Assembly: GCF_029433515.1 (NCBI RefSeq)
Contig: NZ_JAQTIG010000001.1
Location: 496,001-560,000, forward strand
Length of the DNA stretch: 64,000 bases
DNA from: Lactobacillus sp. ESL0679
GTDB taxonomy: Bacteria; Bacillota; Bacilli; Lactobacillales; Lactobacillaceae
Direction of reading: 5' to 3'
Below, in pieces: positions 9,725 through 17,754 of this stretch. The position numbers and the translations under genes were made by a program. Position 1 is the first letter of the stretch; each line of letters starts with the position of its first letter. The notes under the pieces were generated by a model. It was not told where the DNA came from and searched no databases. It saw only the letters and a program-made list of their open reading frames with translations.

Positions 9725-10699
9725 CTATCTTACTAAATTCGGGTATAACCATATACCATCTATCCGCAGCACATCGCGATACATCACTATCTGCTCTTCT
9801 TTACTGGAATGATTTACAAGTTCAGGTACATCTGAAATGCCAACGACATCCATCGTTTGTTCTGTCCCATTAATTCTTCTATTAGCAATCATAAACAAAA
9901 TTTGGACTCTGCGAAGATGACTAACCGAACTAATCAAGGTTATCTTTTAGTTAAAAGCAATCTGATGAGCACAACGCAATGAAAATTCAGCATTTTCAAT
10001 CGTATTAATTGATTTACTTTCTGTAAAAATGCGCTCGGGAGCTACACCATGATTTATTAACCAGTTTTTCATTAGATAGGCTTCTGTATGCCCGTTTTCG
10101 GGGATACCACCTGTAACAATAACAGAAGAATGTGGGTTCTTGAGTAATAATTGCAAAGCTAAACTCAAACGTTGGTGCAATATTGGGGGAATACTGACGT
10201 CTTTTCGTAAATCATAGCCAAGCAAGATAAACAAATGCCCGTCTTCATAGCAATTAATTTCTGTAGCTATCTTGGTTTGCCGGATTTTTTCTAAATTAGC
10301 AAAATCTTGCATAAACATTGTCGTACGCTTGCTATCTAAAGACGTTAACCGCTTAAGAAGACTAGCAGAAAAGTTGCCTTTAACTATGCCTGAATAGACA
10401 TAGTATGACATTAATGCATCGTAATTATTCGGTACCTTCTTCAAGATGTTTTGCAATAATTCTACCGCTTGTTCAATTTGATTATCAGTAATTAAAGTTG
10501 CTGCAAGGTCTTGTTGATAATCAAAATTAGTTGGATCAAGTTGGATTAATTCTTTAAAAATCGCTTCTAAAGCATCTTGGTCGCCATTAATACTGACGCC
10601 TTTAAAGAAAGTTTTCTCATTTTTCTCTGTCGAATTGCCGTACAAATAATAGTTTTTGGCTCTCGCAAGTAGCTCAGCTATCTGTTTTTTCTTATTCAT
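9725..10699 (-). pseudogene. DUF218/YdcF-family protein with N-terminal TPR-like region, interrupted by an in-frame stop
   Basis: Two open segments, 10699-9947 and 9946-9725, lie in the same frame, separated by a single TAA codon (9949-9947). Read through, the sequence runs SLRCAHQIAFN-stop-KITLISSVSHLRR, which continues the DUF218 fold without a gap. The first segment has helical repeat character (about residues 5-110: EAIFKELIQLDPTN..., QAVELLQNILKKVPNN) and the DUF218 core from about 165 (LFILLGYDLR, VIVTGGIP, AYLMKNWLINHGVAPERIFTESKS). The second carries the conserved SSVSHLRR element. One base change would restore about 323 residues. It is a recent nonsense mutation or a sequencing error. 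Confidence 0.8.
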
Positions 10700-10731
10700 T
10701 CTTAAATCAAGTTCCCTCTATTGAATAATTT

Positions 10732-10759
10732 TTGACATGGTATCGATTCCATATAGTAT
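10732..10759. promoter_or_regulatory. promoter with embedded LacI-type operator
   Basis: TTGACA (10732-10737), 16-base spacer, TAGTAT (10754-10759), reading rightward into the LacI fragment. Inside it lies ATGGTATCGATTCCAT (10737-10752), a 16-bp palindrome with one symmetric mismatch and a central CG, the usual form of a LacI-family operator. It lies between the LacI fragment and the leftward DUF218 gene, so the lost regulator may have controlled both. Confidence 0.5.
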
Positions 10760-10794
10760 TATTGGGTTAAAAGCACAAAATAAAAGGCAAAACA

Positions 10795-10944
10795 ATGACA
10801 ACCATTAAAGAAATAGCTAAACTATCCGGATGTTCTGTTTCAACAGTATCGCGGGTAATCAATCATCATCCTTACGTCTCTGTAGAAAAAGTTACAGCTG
10901 AAATTTGTCAAATTACTGCCAGACATCAGTATTATAAATCATGA
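10795..10944 (+). pseudogene. truncated LacI-family regulator (HTH only)
   Basis: A 49-codon reading frame begins [20 protein letters not shown], a canonical LacI helix-turn-helix with hinge-like continuation ([12 protein letters not shown]). It then degenerates and stops at 10942-10944. No ligand-binding domain follows in any frame nearby. AAAAGGC lies before the ATG and a promoter with an operator-like palindrome is intact upstream. It is the remnant of a deleted regulator, not a functional short protein as far as the sequence shows. Confidence 0.75.
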
Positions 10945-11007
10945 AACCAATCCCAGAGCAAATACTTTTTAAATAAGTTATTACTATTGTAAAGGTAGTG
11001 AATATAA

Positions 11008-11560
11008 TTGACGAAAAATGATAAAAATAGAATAAAGCAAGAAGTTACTGCTTTTTTGTATAAGCATCATCGAGTTACTACACTTAATCATTTCTGTTGC
11101 CAAATGCGCTTCTAAACTAGCCTCACAATATAAAGATGACCCGGAAAAAGCTGTAATTGCTGGTTATTTACATGATATTTCTGCTATTTATCCAAATGAA
11201 GAGCGAATTGAAGTAGCAACGAAAATGGGAATAGCAATTGAGCCAGAAGAATATCGAGTACCAATGATCCTTCATCAAAAAATATCTAAAGAACTTGCAA
11301 AAACAGAATTCAACATCTCTAATATTGAAATTTTCTCTGCGATTGAGTGTCACACAACTTTAAAGCAAAATTACTCACAATTGGATTTGGTTCTTTTTCT
11401 AGCTGATAAAATCAAATGGGACCAAGCTGGTATCCCACCATACTTAGAAGGCTTATTAAAAAATTTGGATAAATCTTTGGAATCTGCAGCATTATATTAC
11501 ATTGATTATATAGTGACGCACGACATACTGGTCATTCATTCTTGGTTAAAAGCTACGTAA
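11008..11560 (+). pseudogene. frameshifted HD-domain hydrolase (YqeK-like)
   Basis: The N-terminal part (TTG at 11008, RIKQEVTAFLYKHHRVTTLNH) runs into a stop at 11113-11115. The continuation is in another frame from about 11093: SVAKCASKLASQYKDDPEKA, then AGYLHDISAIYP with the HD motif, and later FSAIECHTTLKQNYSQLDLVLFLADKIKWD through to 11560. Joined by a shift near 11088-11093 it reads as a YqeK-type HD protein (YqeK cleaves diadenosine tetraphosphate symmetrically). Part of the first metal-binding helix seems disturbed. It lies in a stretch with two other broken genes. Confidence 0.7.
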
Positions 11561-11649
11561 GCAATTAAGAGAATTTGTTGGCTGCTCTAAGAATTAATCA
11601 TTACGTGTAATAAAACATAGAAAAAATTAACAAATTTTATAAATTAATA

Positions 11650-11679
11650 TTGCAATAACTTCTATTATCAAGATATAAT
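11650..11679 (+). promoter_or_regulatory. promoter of the toxin mRNA
   Basis: TTGCAA (11650-11655), 18-base spacer, TATAAT (11674-11679). The transcript would start near 11686 and include the repeat at 11706. Confidence 0.55.
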
Positions 11680-11785
11680 CAATAACGAACACGAGATAAA
11701 GTTTTAAAGGGCGGTGGCTGTTTAATTCCAAGGAGATGATTGTCTATGGAAACATGGAGCAAATTATTGAAAGGTATAACAGTTA

Positions 11786-11881
11786 ATGAGCGTCTACGAT
11801 GCAATTTCTTTAATGTTGCAATTTGGTTTAGTGCTGTTGGCACTGTTGTCTTACATCAACAGCAACAACCACGACAAATAA
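11786..11881 (+). CDS. putative holin-like type I toxin, 31 residues
   Basis: A 31-codon ORF beginning MSVYDAISLMLQFGLVLLAL and ending with the hydrophilic tail SNNHDK. A single hydrophobic segment (about residues 7-24), the LMLQFG motif and the polar tail match the small holin-like toxins widespread in lactobacilli, which insert into the membrane. GAAAGG lies 11 bases before the ATG. An overlapping larger frame (from 11740) is not this protein. A hairpin terminator follows, and the antisense RNA promoter faces it from 12061. Confidence 0.75.
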   Translation: MSVYDAISLMLQFGLVLLALLSYINSNNHDK

Positions 11882-11887
11882 GAGCAG

Positions 11888-12026
11888 CAAAAAAGGCCGT
11901 CCCACTTAATAACTTTGGACAGTTATGGGATAGCCTTTTAGCTACTCTGTAATTAACCACCGCTCTTTGAAGGCGGAAGCTTGTGTTTAAGAAGTCCTAT
12001 TACCAGTAGGACTTCTTTTCATTTAC
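11888..12026 (-). ncRNA. antitoxin RNA of the type I locus (RNAII-like)
   Basis: A good minus-strand promoter (TTGAAT at 12061-12056, 17-base spacer, TAAAAT at 12038-12033) predicts a start near 12026. The RNA first folds AGAAGTCC...GGACTTCT (12018-11987), then carries the AAAGAGCGGTGG repeat, then runs through the shared terminator, ending about 11890. It does not reach the toxin ribosome site directly but shares the 5' repeat, as in Fst systems. The ends are inferred from sequence only. Confidence 0.55.
11891..11939. terminator. shared terminator of toxin mRNA and antitoxin RNA
   Basis: AAAAGGC-cg-TCCCA ... AACT-loop-AGTT ... TGGGA-ta-GCCTTTT forms a long interrupted stem, nearly symmetric, with A and T tails on either side. 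It can terminate both converging transcripts and gives their complementary 3' ends. Confidence 0.7.
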
Positions 12027-12184
12027 AGTTATATTTTAGCATGTTCACTATTGATATTCAATTTTGTGTTGTCGTTTATTTTTATATTTGACGTTAATAT
12101 TTATTGATACTGCTGGTTTACAGCGACCAATACGATAAATAAGTGTGATAAAAATTACAACAAATAGTATGCGTAACTACCTTG

Positions 12185-12212
12185 TTGAATTTTCAAAAAA
12201 GTATAATATAAT
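12185..12212 (+). promoter_or_regulatory. promoter of the SLAP protein gene
   Basis: TTGAAT (12185-12190), 16-base spacer, TATAAT (12207-12212), 33 bases before the ATG. CAAAGGAGAT supplies the ribosome site. Confidence 0.65.
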
Positions 12213-12244
12213 GTCCTTGTATAAATCACGCAAAGGAGATAAAA

Positions 12245-13396
12245 ATGAAAAGACAAAAACTACTAACATTGCTAACAGCAATCACTCTAGCTACAAGTAG
12301 TGTGGGAATTACGTCAGCAATTACAACACAAAATGTTCAAGCTGCTAAAAAGGAATACACTTACTATTCTCCAATTAGTGGACAGATATATGATGCTAAT
12401 GGTAACGCTATCCCGAATGGCCACGCTTTAAAAACCAATGAGTATCCTGTAGCTAATGATAACTCTGGAGCATTTACTATTTCTACCATCAATGGTAATA
12501 AGTATTTAAAAATTGGAGATAATAATTTTTTACGCTTAGATGACTTAATGCAGTTAACTTCAATTGGAACCTATGTTGTTAAAAATGATGACACTCCAAT
12601 TTGTAATGCATCAGGAAACCCAATCAGCAAAATAAATACTTTCTATAAAGGCATTAAAGTTATAGCATTCAGCATCAGTAACATCAACAGTACAGATTAT
12701 ATCTATATTGGTGATGGTGAATACGTTCCAATGTCTAATGTTGAACTCGTATCTTCAAAGACAAAAAACAACTCTGATACTAGCAAGTTAAGTGATGAAT
12801 TCGTTAAGCCCTCCACAATTAGCTCAAAGCCGAAAAAGAAAAAGGCTAAAACTAAGAAGAATCATGTTAAAACTGGAAATAAATATGGACTAATTAAGAA
12901 ATTTTATTTACCTGTATCATGGAACAGAAAATGGTTTTTTAAAGGAAAGCCAAGTATATTTATAGGTAGATACGGGTACAATGATCTAGAAACCATACAG
13001 GATATTAGTTCAGAATTTTTCTTTTATAAAGTTGGAAAAGTTAAGGGAACTAACAAATATCCTTGGCAAATGTCTAAAAAATGGATATATTCTAAATACC
13101 CTTTAGTAGCTGGAGGTATGCATTACAGTGAGGCAACACAGATTTATCAAGCAAAATGGATAACTAAACTTGGCTTAAAGTGGCTTAAAGTATGTAATGC
13201 ATGTACCAAACCTACAAAGAAAAATACGATGTTAATGACAGTCCATTATGAAAACATTAACGGAAATACAACGCCTGTATTATTCCAAGCTGACAGTTAT
13301 GGAAAAATTAATAGACAAGATTTTACTTCAAAATCATTAAGTAAGAAATACGCTCATCATAAATTCCCAGATATGCACTATTCTTCATCATTTTAA
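12245..13396 (+). CDS. secreted SLAP-domain protein
   Basis: 383 residues. Signal peptide MKRQKLLTLLTAITLATSSV...QNVQA (cleavage near residue 33). Then come two SLAP-type repeats: YYSPISGQIYDANGNAIPNGH...INGNKYLKIGDNNFLRLDDL and YVVKNDDTPICNASGNPI...INSTDYIYIGDGEYVPMSNV. These bind wall polymers non-covalently in lactobacilli. A lysine-rich linker (KPKKKKAKTKKNH, ~195-210) leads to a ~170-residue C-terminal domain I do not recognise, rich in Trp, Tyr and Lys. No LPXTG. Monocistronic with its own promoter and terminator. It is a surface-anchored protein of unknown effector function. Confidence 0.8.
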   Translation: MKRQKLLTLLTAITLATSSVGITSAITTQNVQAAKKEYTYYSPISGQIYDANGNAIPNGHALKTNEYPVANDNSGAFTISTINGNKYLKIGDNNFLRLDDLMQLTSIGTYVVKNDDTPICNASGNPISKINTFYKGIKVIAFSISNINSTDYIYIGDGEYVPMSNVELVSSKTKNNSDTSKLSDEFVKPSTISSKPKKKKAKTKKNHVKTGNKYGLIKKFYLPVSWNRKWFFKGKPSIFIGRYGYNDLETIQDISSEFFFYKVGKVKGTNKYPWQMSKKWIYSKYPLVAGGMHYSEATQIYQAKWITKLGLKWLKVCNACTKPTKKNTMLMTVHYENINGNTTPVLFQADSYGKINRQDFTSKSLSKKYAHHKFPDMHYSSSF

Positions 13397-13449
13397 TAAG
13401 ACACCAAAATCTAAATAGTAAACTTAAAGCGAATTATTAAATTTCAAAA

Positions 13450-13494
13450 TAGGACTAGCTCCCGATATTTTACCGGTACTAGTTCTATTTTTTT
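13450..13494 (+). terminator. terminator of the SLAP protein gene
   Basis: AGGACTAGCTCC...GGTACTAGTTCT hairpin followed by ATTTTTTTA. Confidence 0.7.
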
Positions 13495-13506
13495 ATGTCC
13501 CATATT

Positions 13507-13656
13507 TTAACAGCCCCTAAACCAAAACATCGCAAATGGCAGTACAAGCAAGATGCCAACTACTATCAAAAATACTGCACCATATTTATTTTTTCCAGGA
13601 CCAACAAGCATGATACCTGCGATTAAAAATATGATACATGCAAAAATTAAAATCAT
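13507..13656 (-). CDS. small membrane protein, 49 residues
   Basis: A 49-codon frame starting MILIFACIIFLIAGIMLVG, with a short loop (PGKNKYG) and a second hydrophobic segment (AVFLIVVGILLVLPFAMFW). It starts 16 bases after the stop of the upstream 93-residue gene and looks like its operon partner. The ribosome site is weak (AGAAG). It is compositionally a two-helix membrane protein; function unknown. It could be a chance frame. Confidence 0.45.
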   Translation of the reverse strand: MILIFACIIFLIAGIMLVGPGKNKYGAVFLIVVGILLVLPFAMFWFRGC

Positions 13657-13672
13657 AAGTTTTTACCAACTT

Positions 13673-13954
13673 CTAATGAAAAATCTGGGTAATGCCATAA
13701 CCCAATTGGTAATCGCTAAATTCCGGTGATAACAGTTTGCGATACAATTTGCGCCCAGCTGGTGATAATTGTTGCTTGATAGCAAGCAGTGTTAAACTGC
13801 TCTTCACACTATTAGCAACACTTGGTAAATATTCTTGCTTTTTTAGTCGTTTTTTAGCAAGTATAATTATATTATATTCATTATTACTTAAATTACTATT
13901 CAAACTTGCATTAACTATATTTAGCAAATTAGCTGCTGCTTTTTTAGTGCTCAT
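13673..13954 (-). CDS. possible bacteriocin-immunity-like helical protein
   Basis: 93 residues, almost entirely helical by composition: MSTKKAAANLLNIVNASLNS, NNEYNIIILAKKRLKKQEYLP, SVANSVKSSLTLLAIKQQLS, AGRKLYRKLLSP. Length, charge and the LSPAGRKLYRKL segment recall enterocin A-type immunity proteins (four-helix bundles). No bacteriocin gene is nearby, so this would be an orphan immunity gene. An upstream GTG start (13978) is possible; the ATG at 13954 has GGAAG 13 bases ahead. The assignment is tentative. Confidence 0.5.
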   Translation of the reverse strand: MSTKKAAANLLNIVNASLNSNLSNNEYNIIILAKKRLKKQEYLPSVANSVKSSLTLLAIKQQLSPAGRKLYRKLLSPEFSDYQLGYGITQIFH

Positions 13955-14108
13955 GTTTAAATCACAACTTCCATTCACCTAAATAAATTATTATCACTAT
14001 TCTAAATAAGTTAGGCCGTTTTTCAAGTAACTTTCTTCAAGCCTAATTCATGATTTTATACTCATAGCGTTATACAATGACAATAATCAAATGAAGGGAA
14101 TCCTAATC

Positions 14109-15620
14109 ATGAATATCAAGTTCAATCACAACAAGTCATTAGTAGCCATCGCCACATTTACCACACTACTTTGCTTAACTAGCTTGCAGCATTATCCAGT
14201 GCAAGCTAGCACTGCACCTAATGTTAACAATATTACCGTAAACGATAATTTAGTTGGCACAGATGGAACCTGTAAATGGAACTATGATTCTAGTTCGCAA
14301 ACATTGATATATACTCCCGAAACTTCTAACGCAACTTTGTCATCAACCGAAATTCTTAAGCTCAATCCCCAGTTTGAAAATATTGAACACATTATTTTCA
14401 CTAAACCAGTGAGCTTGGCATCAGATTCACATAATAAATTTAAAAATTTAACCAAACTCCAAAGTATTCAGGGACTAAATAAAGTTGACACTAGTAACGT
14501 CACTAACATGCAAGGGCTATTTGAATATGACCGTTCACTGACTCAGCTTGATCTGAGTAATTTCAACACTGCTCGAGTGACAAATATGAATGCAATGTTT
14601 GCTACTATGGATCAGCTCACTTCCTTAAATGTCAGTACTTTCGACACCAAAAATGTCACTAAGATGGATTACTTATTCGAAGGCGAACCTCAAATTAAGC
14701 AGTTAGATTTGAGTAACTTTAATACAAGCAAGGTTACTTCAATGAGCGGCATGTTTGCGCGTGACACTAACTTGCAAGACATTGATTTACGCAGTTTTAA
14801 CACGATTAATGTTCATCATATGGATTACATATTCAGTGATTTGTCCAAAATAACTTCATTAAATTTGGCTAATTTTAATACCGCTAATGCCACTGACTTA
14901 AGTTACATGTTCCTTGATGACACTAATTTGGCTAGTTTAGATTTAAGTAATTTCACTACTAAGCGTGCAAACAAGCACGAAAACGGAACCCTCGGCATGC
15001 TCGCAAATTGTGGCAATCCTGATGGTTTTGTTTTGAAGTTGGGGCGGCAAAAACTTAAACAAGATACATTTATCGGTAATAATATGACTAAAGTTATGGC
15101 AGTTGGTCACGGCACTATTCTTAATCCTCTGGGAAAAACTTACTCTCTGAAGCAATTCAAGAAATTAACTAGTCATAACAATAAAAAATCTGCAATTTAT
15201 CTAATGTTCCGTGGCGCTAGACCACACCTAACAAGCCTTCCGCCTGTAGCAATTGATCGCCAACTCAAGCATAATGCATATTTTTACAATAAGTCAGGCT
15301 CTGCTATTCCTAATATCAAACTTACAAGCGGTGCAACAATTGGAACTTATGAAATAACGACAATTAATCACCGGCAATTTTATGATGTTGCTAATGGCCT
15401 TTACCTTGCCGCCAATAACTTTGGTAATCATTCAACAGGCAGCGGTCACTTGCTAGTTAACGGTCACCCAGTTAATCAAGGAGCACTTCCAGCAGATACT
15501 AATTCACCAAAGATTGTTGTTTTCAAAAATCACGGTTCATTTAAGACAGCAACGCTAGTTAACAAAAATAAGCACAGTTATTATGAAATTGATAACGCAC
15601 ATATATTATCTGCTAAATAG
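14109..15620 (+). CDS. secreted BspA-like protein with DUF285 repeats and C-terminal SLAP domain
   Basis: 503 residues. Signal peptide to about residue 34 (ending VQAS). From ~110 to ~290 there are six or seven repeats of about 23 residues of the form LDLSNFNTxxVTxMxxMF, the DUF285/BspA leucine-rich pattern used in adhesins. From ~380 comes a wall-binding SLAP domain (RQLKHNAYFYNKSGSAIPN..., GTYEITTINHRQFYDVANGLYLAANNF). GAAGGGA precedes the ATG at 14109; an earlier ATG at 14091 overlaps the ribosome site. The domain order (repeats exposed, SLAP at the C-terminus) fits a surface adhesin held by the cell wall. Monocistronic with terminator. Confidence 0.85.
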   Translation: MNIKFNHNKSLVAIATFTTLLCLTSLQHYPVQASTAPNVNNITVNDNLVGTDGTCKWNYDSSSQTLIYTPETSNATLSSTEILKLNPQFENIEHIIFTKPVSLASDSHNKFKNLTKLQSIQGLNKVDTSNVTNMQGLFEYDRSLTQLDLSNFNTARVTNMNAMFATMDQLTSLNVSTFDTKNVTKMDYLFEGEPQIKQLDLSNFNTSKVTSMSGMFARDTNLQDIDLRSFNTINVHHMDYIFSDLSKITSLNLANFNTANATDLSYMFLDDTNLASLDLSNFTTKRANKHENGTLGMLANCGNPDGFVLKLGRQKLKQDTFIGNNMTKVMAVGHGTILNPLGKTYSLKQFKKLTSHNNKKSAIYLMFRGARPHLTSLPPVAIDRQLKHNAYFYNKSGSAIPNIKLTSGATIGTYEITTINHRQFYDVANGLYLAANNFGNHSTGSGHLLVNGHPVNQGALPADTNSPKIVVFKNHGSFKTATLVNKNKHSYYEIDNAHILSAK

Positions 15621-15712
15621 CTAACGTATAAATAATATAAGTTAATATATAACTACTATGTTTATACTGTTCTAAGAATAAAAACTGACATAACGCAGGC
15701 CAATTACGCATA

Positions 15713-15750
15713 AAAATAAGCCTAGTCACTATCGATTAGGTTTATTTTTT
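15713..15750. terminator. terminator between the BspA-like gene and the permease remnant
   Basis: AAATAAGCCTAGTC and GATTAGGTTTATTTTTT form the stem; A and T tails allow use from both sides. Confidence 0.7.
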
Positions 15751-15752
15751 GC

Positions 15753-16077
15753 CTATTTATTCCCTAGCTCTTTTCTTGATAACCAAAACATAATTAACGG
15801 TAAAACAATAAAACCAAGAATCATCATGCTGATTGCAACAACCTGCTTGGTCGTCACCAACGTCAGCGGATTTAGCAACATATTTTGCGGCTGCGGCAAA
15901 GGAAATAGCCAAAATGGCGGCAAGAACAGCAGCAATAAAATACACTAATAATGCTTTACTACCAACCTGACTGACCACACTACCGGGAGTTAGAAAAATT
16001 CCCGATCCAATAATTGAGTTTATCGCCAAAAGGACAATCGACCAAAAGCCAAACTTGTCATTCTTGCTTTTCTTCAT
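15753..16077 (-). pseudogene. amino-acid permease remnant with a large internal deletion
   Basis: The first ~70 codons (from 16077: KFGFWSIVLLAINSIIGSGI, FLTPGSVV...AAAAKYVAKSAD) match the start of the intact permease encoded next door, with the same GSGIFLTPGSVV motif. The sequence then jumps to its last ~35 codons in another frame (VAISMMILGFIVLPLIMFWL, residues equivalent to the final membrane helix). About 350 codons of the middle are missing. It is what remains of a paralogous permease after deletion. Confidence 0.8.
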
Positions 16078-16152
16078 TAGTACGCTCCCTTATGGCTAGT
16101 TTTTAGTCATATTATAATCGGAAGTCTCGCTATGAGTACGTTATTTGTTTAT

Positions 16153-16182
16153 TAAAAAAGGACTGGGCATTGCCCCAATCCT
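16153..16182 (-). terminator. permease terminator
   Basis: On the minus strand AGGATTGGGG-CAA-TGCCCAGTCCT is followed by TTTTTT, just beyond the permease stop at 16192. Confidence 0.75.
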
Positions 16183-16191
16183 CAATGATAT

Positions 16192-17586
16192 TTAGTCTTG
16201 CTGGCGCGGCCGCGAAATCAAATACATAATTAGCGGTAAGACGCAAAAGCCAAAAAACATGGCAATAATTGCCAGCCAATTAATGCCGGTGACACGGCTA
16301 TTTACGACAATGCCAAATTGCTCCCGCCAGTTGTATTCAACTAGCAAAAAGATAACTAATAGAACCCCAATCACCGGTATGATTAGGTCAGTCCACACAT
16401 TTTTATTAGGCATCAAAATCTGCTCCTTGCTTTTACCAAAATAAAAACGAATGACAGATAGCGGTACAACTGTAAATTCCAAAAACCGGACAATCGCACT
16501 CAATGTGATTAAGTTCGTCATGTTGTACTGAAAAGTAAAAGGAATCAAAATTGCCAAAACAACAGAAATAGCATACGTTCTGATTGGAAAGTTCCTTTTA
16601 GTCCGTTGCGTTAACTTTTCTGACAACTGATGCTCTCGTGCCATTGCTTCTAAAATCCGTGGTGTGCTGAAGCTGTATCCAAAGTTAAGTCCCAGCATTG
16701 ACACTAACGCACCTACCAAAATTATATCGCGCAAAATTTCATTATTAAAAATTGCGGCTAGAGCAATCACTTGGTTGGTCTTAATCAAGGCTGTAGGATT
16801 TAGCTTCAAAGCAACCGTCAAGACACCAATATACACAATTGCAACTGCTAAGATTGCTAGCGGAATTGCCCGCGGGAGATTTTTTTCAGGATTTTCCATA
16901 TCTTCCGCGCCAGAAGCAACGGACTCAAAACCAGTAAAGGCATAAAACGCGGAAACAACCGCCATGACCATGCCGCTTGTTGTCAAAGTCGGAATAACAG
17001 CTTGGCCATGAACGGTCATTTGATCAACTTCATTTAACCGGTGCGATACACCTGTTATCAGCAATACAGCAACACCAGCGGCAATTATTAAGACAAGCGT
17101 CATTAGCTTACCAATTGTTGCCAAATTCATCACTCGCTTGATAATTTTTTGGCCAAATAAGTTAACAATTGTAACTAATAGCAATAAAGCAAGTAGGCCA
17201 ACTGTCACGTTACTTACCTTGTTCGGATCACCACCACAAATCGAAATCGTTGACTTAGTAATTCCAACAGAGGCAACGCCCCACACAGCGCTAGTTGCAA
17301 AATAGCACGTCGTGCCAATATAAAAGCCAAACTTGGAACCAAACGCGGCTTTGCTATAAGCATAAGAAGCTCCAGCCTTATTAACATATTTAGCTGCAGC
17401 AGCAAACGACATCGCTAGAATTGTAGCAACGACAGCTGCCGCTAAGTAGACCAGTAGTGTTTTGCTTCCGGCCTGCTTAACCACACTTCCTGGTGTTAAA
17501 AAAATGCCGGAACCAATCATCATATTAATTGCAAGGAAAACCATGGCGCTAAAGCCTAACTTATCGCCTGCTTTTTTATTTTTCAT
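16192..17586 (-). CDS. APC-family amino-acid permease
   Basis: 464 residues with about 12 membrane segments. The first helix has the family's NMMIGSGIFLTPGSVVKQAG unwound substrate site, and AFYAFTGFESVASGAEDMENPEKNLPRAI (cytoplasmic loop 6-7) is the typical APC signature. Substrate cannot be told from sequence. The start at 17586 (MKNKKAGDKLGF) has GGAAG upstream. An ATG six codons earlier is possible but has no ribosome site. A deleted paralogue lies just downstream, indicating a tandem duplication. Confidence 0.85.
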   Translation of the reverse strand: MKNKKAGDKLGFSAMVFLAINMMIGSGIFLTPGSVVKQAGSKTLLVYLAAAVVATILAMSFAAAAKYVNKAGASYAYSKAAFGSKFGFYIGTTCYFATSAVWGVASVGITKSTISICGGDPNKVSNVTVGLLALLLLVTIVNLFGQKIIKRVMNLATIGKLMTLVLIIAAGVAVLLITGVSHRLNEVDQMTVHGQAVIPTLTTSGMVMAVVSAFYAFTGFESVASGAEDMENPEKNLPRAIPLAILAVAIVYIGVLTVALKLNPTALIKTNQVIALAAIFNNEILRDIILVGALVSMLGLNFGYSFSTPRILEAMAREHQLSEKLTQRTKRNFPIRTYAISVVLAILIPFTFQYNMTNLITLSAIVRFLEFTVVPLSVIRFYFGKSKEQILMPNKNVWTDLIIPVIGVLLVIFLLVEYNWREQFGIVVNSRVTGINWLAIIAMFFGFCVLPLIMYLISRPRQQD

Positions 17587-17710
17587 TTCTAACCCATCTT
17601 CCATACGTGGTTTGTAAAATTAAACAACTCTACTATTATATGAAAGAAACGTACCAAACTCCATATTGTATATTGCTAGATAAGCAAATTGCCCCAAAAT
17701 TTATTCACTA

Positions 17711-17745
17711 AAAAAGCACCTCAAGCTTTAAAACTTGAGGTGCTT
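17711..17745 (-). terminator. terminator of the beta-helix gene
   Basis: AAGCACCTCAAG pairs with CTTGAGGTGCTT (12 bp, 8-base loop). On the minus strand it is followed by TTTTTTAG, 10 bases beyond the stop at 17755. Confidence 0.85.
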
Positions 17746-17754
17746 CAAACTAAA

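Larger units (their letters stand above)
11706..11968. repeat. paired repeats of the type I toxin-antitoxin locus
   Basis: AAAGGGCGGTGG (11706-11717, plus strand) recurs as AAAGAGCGGTGG on the minus strand (11968-11957), one mismatch, each followed within a few bases by TTAATT. Both converging transcripts would therefore carry the same sequence near their 5' ends, besides being complementary at their shared 3' terminator. This is the architecture of the Fst/RNAI-RNAII class. Confidence 0.65.

Noticed and set aside
11740..11952. 70-codon ORF with a good ribosome site (AAGGAGATG) over the toxin locus
   Set aside because: It runs in another frame across the toxin ORF, the shared terminator hairpin and beyond. 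Its sequence has no protein-like pattern, whereas the 31-codon frame matches a known toxin type.
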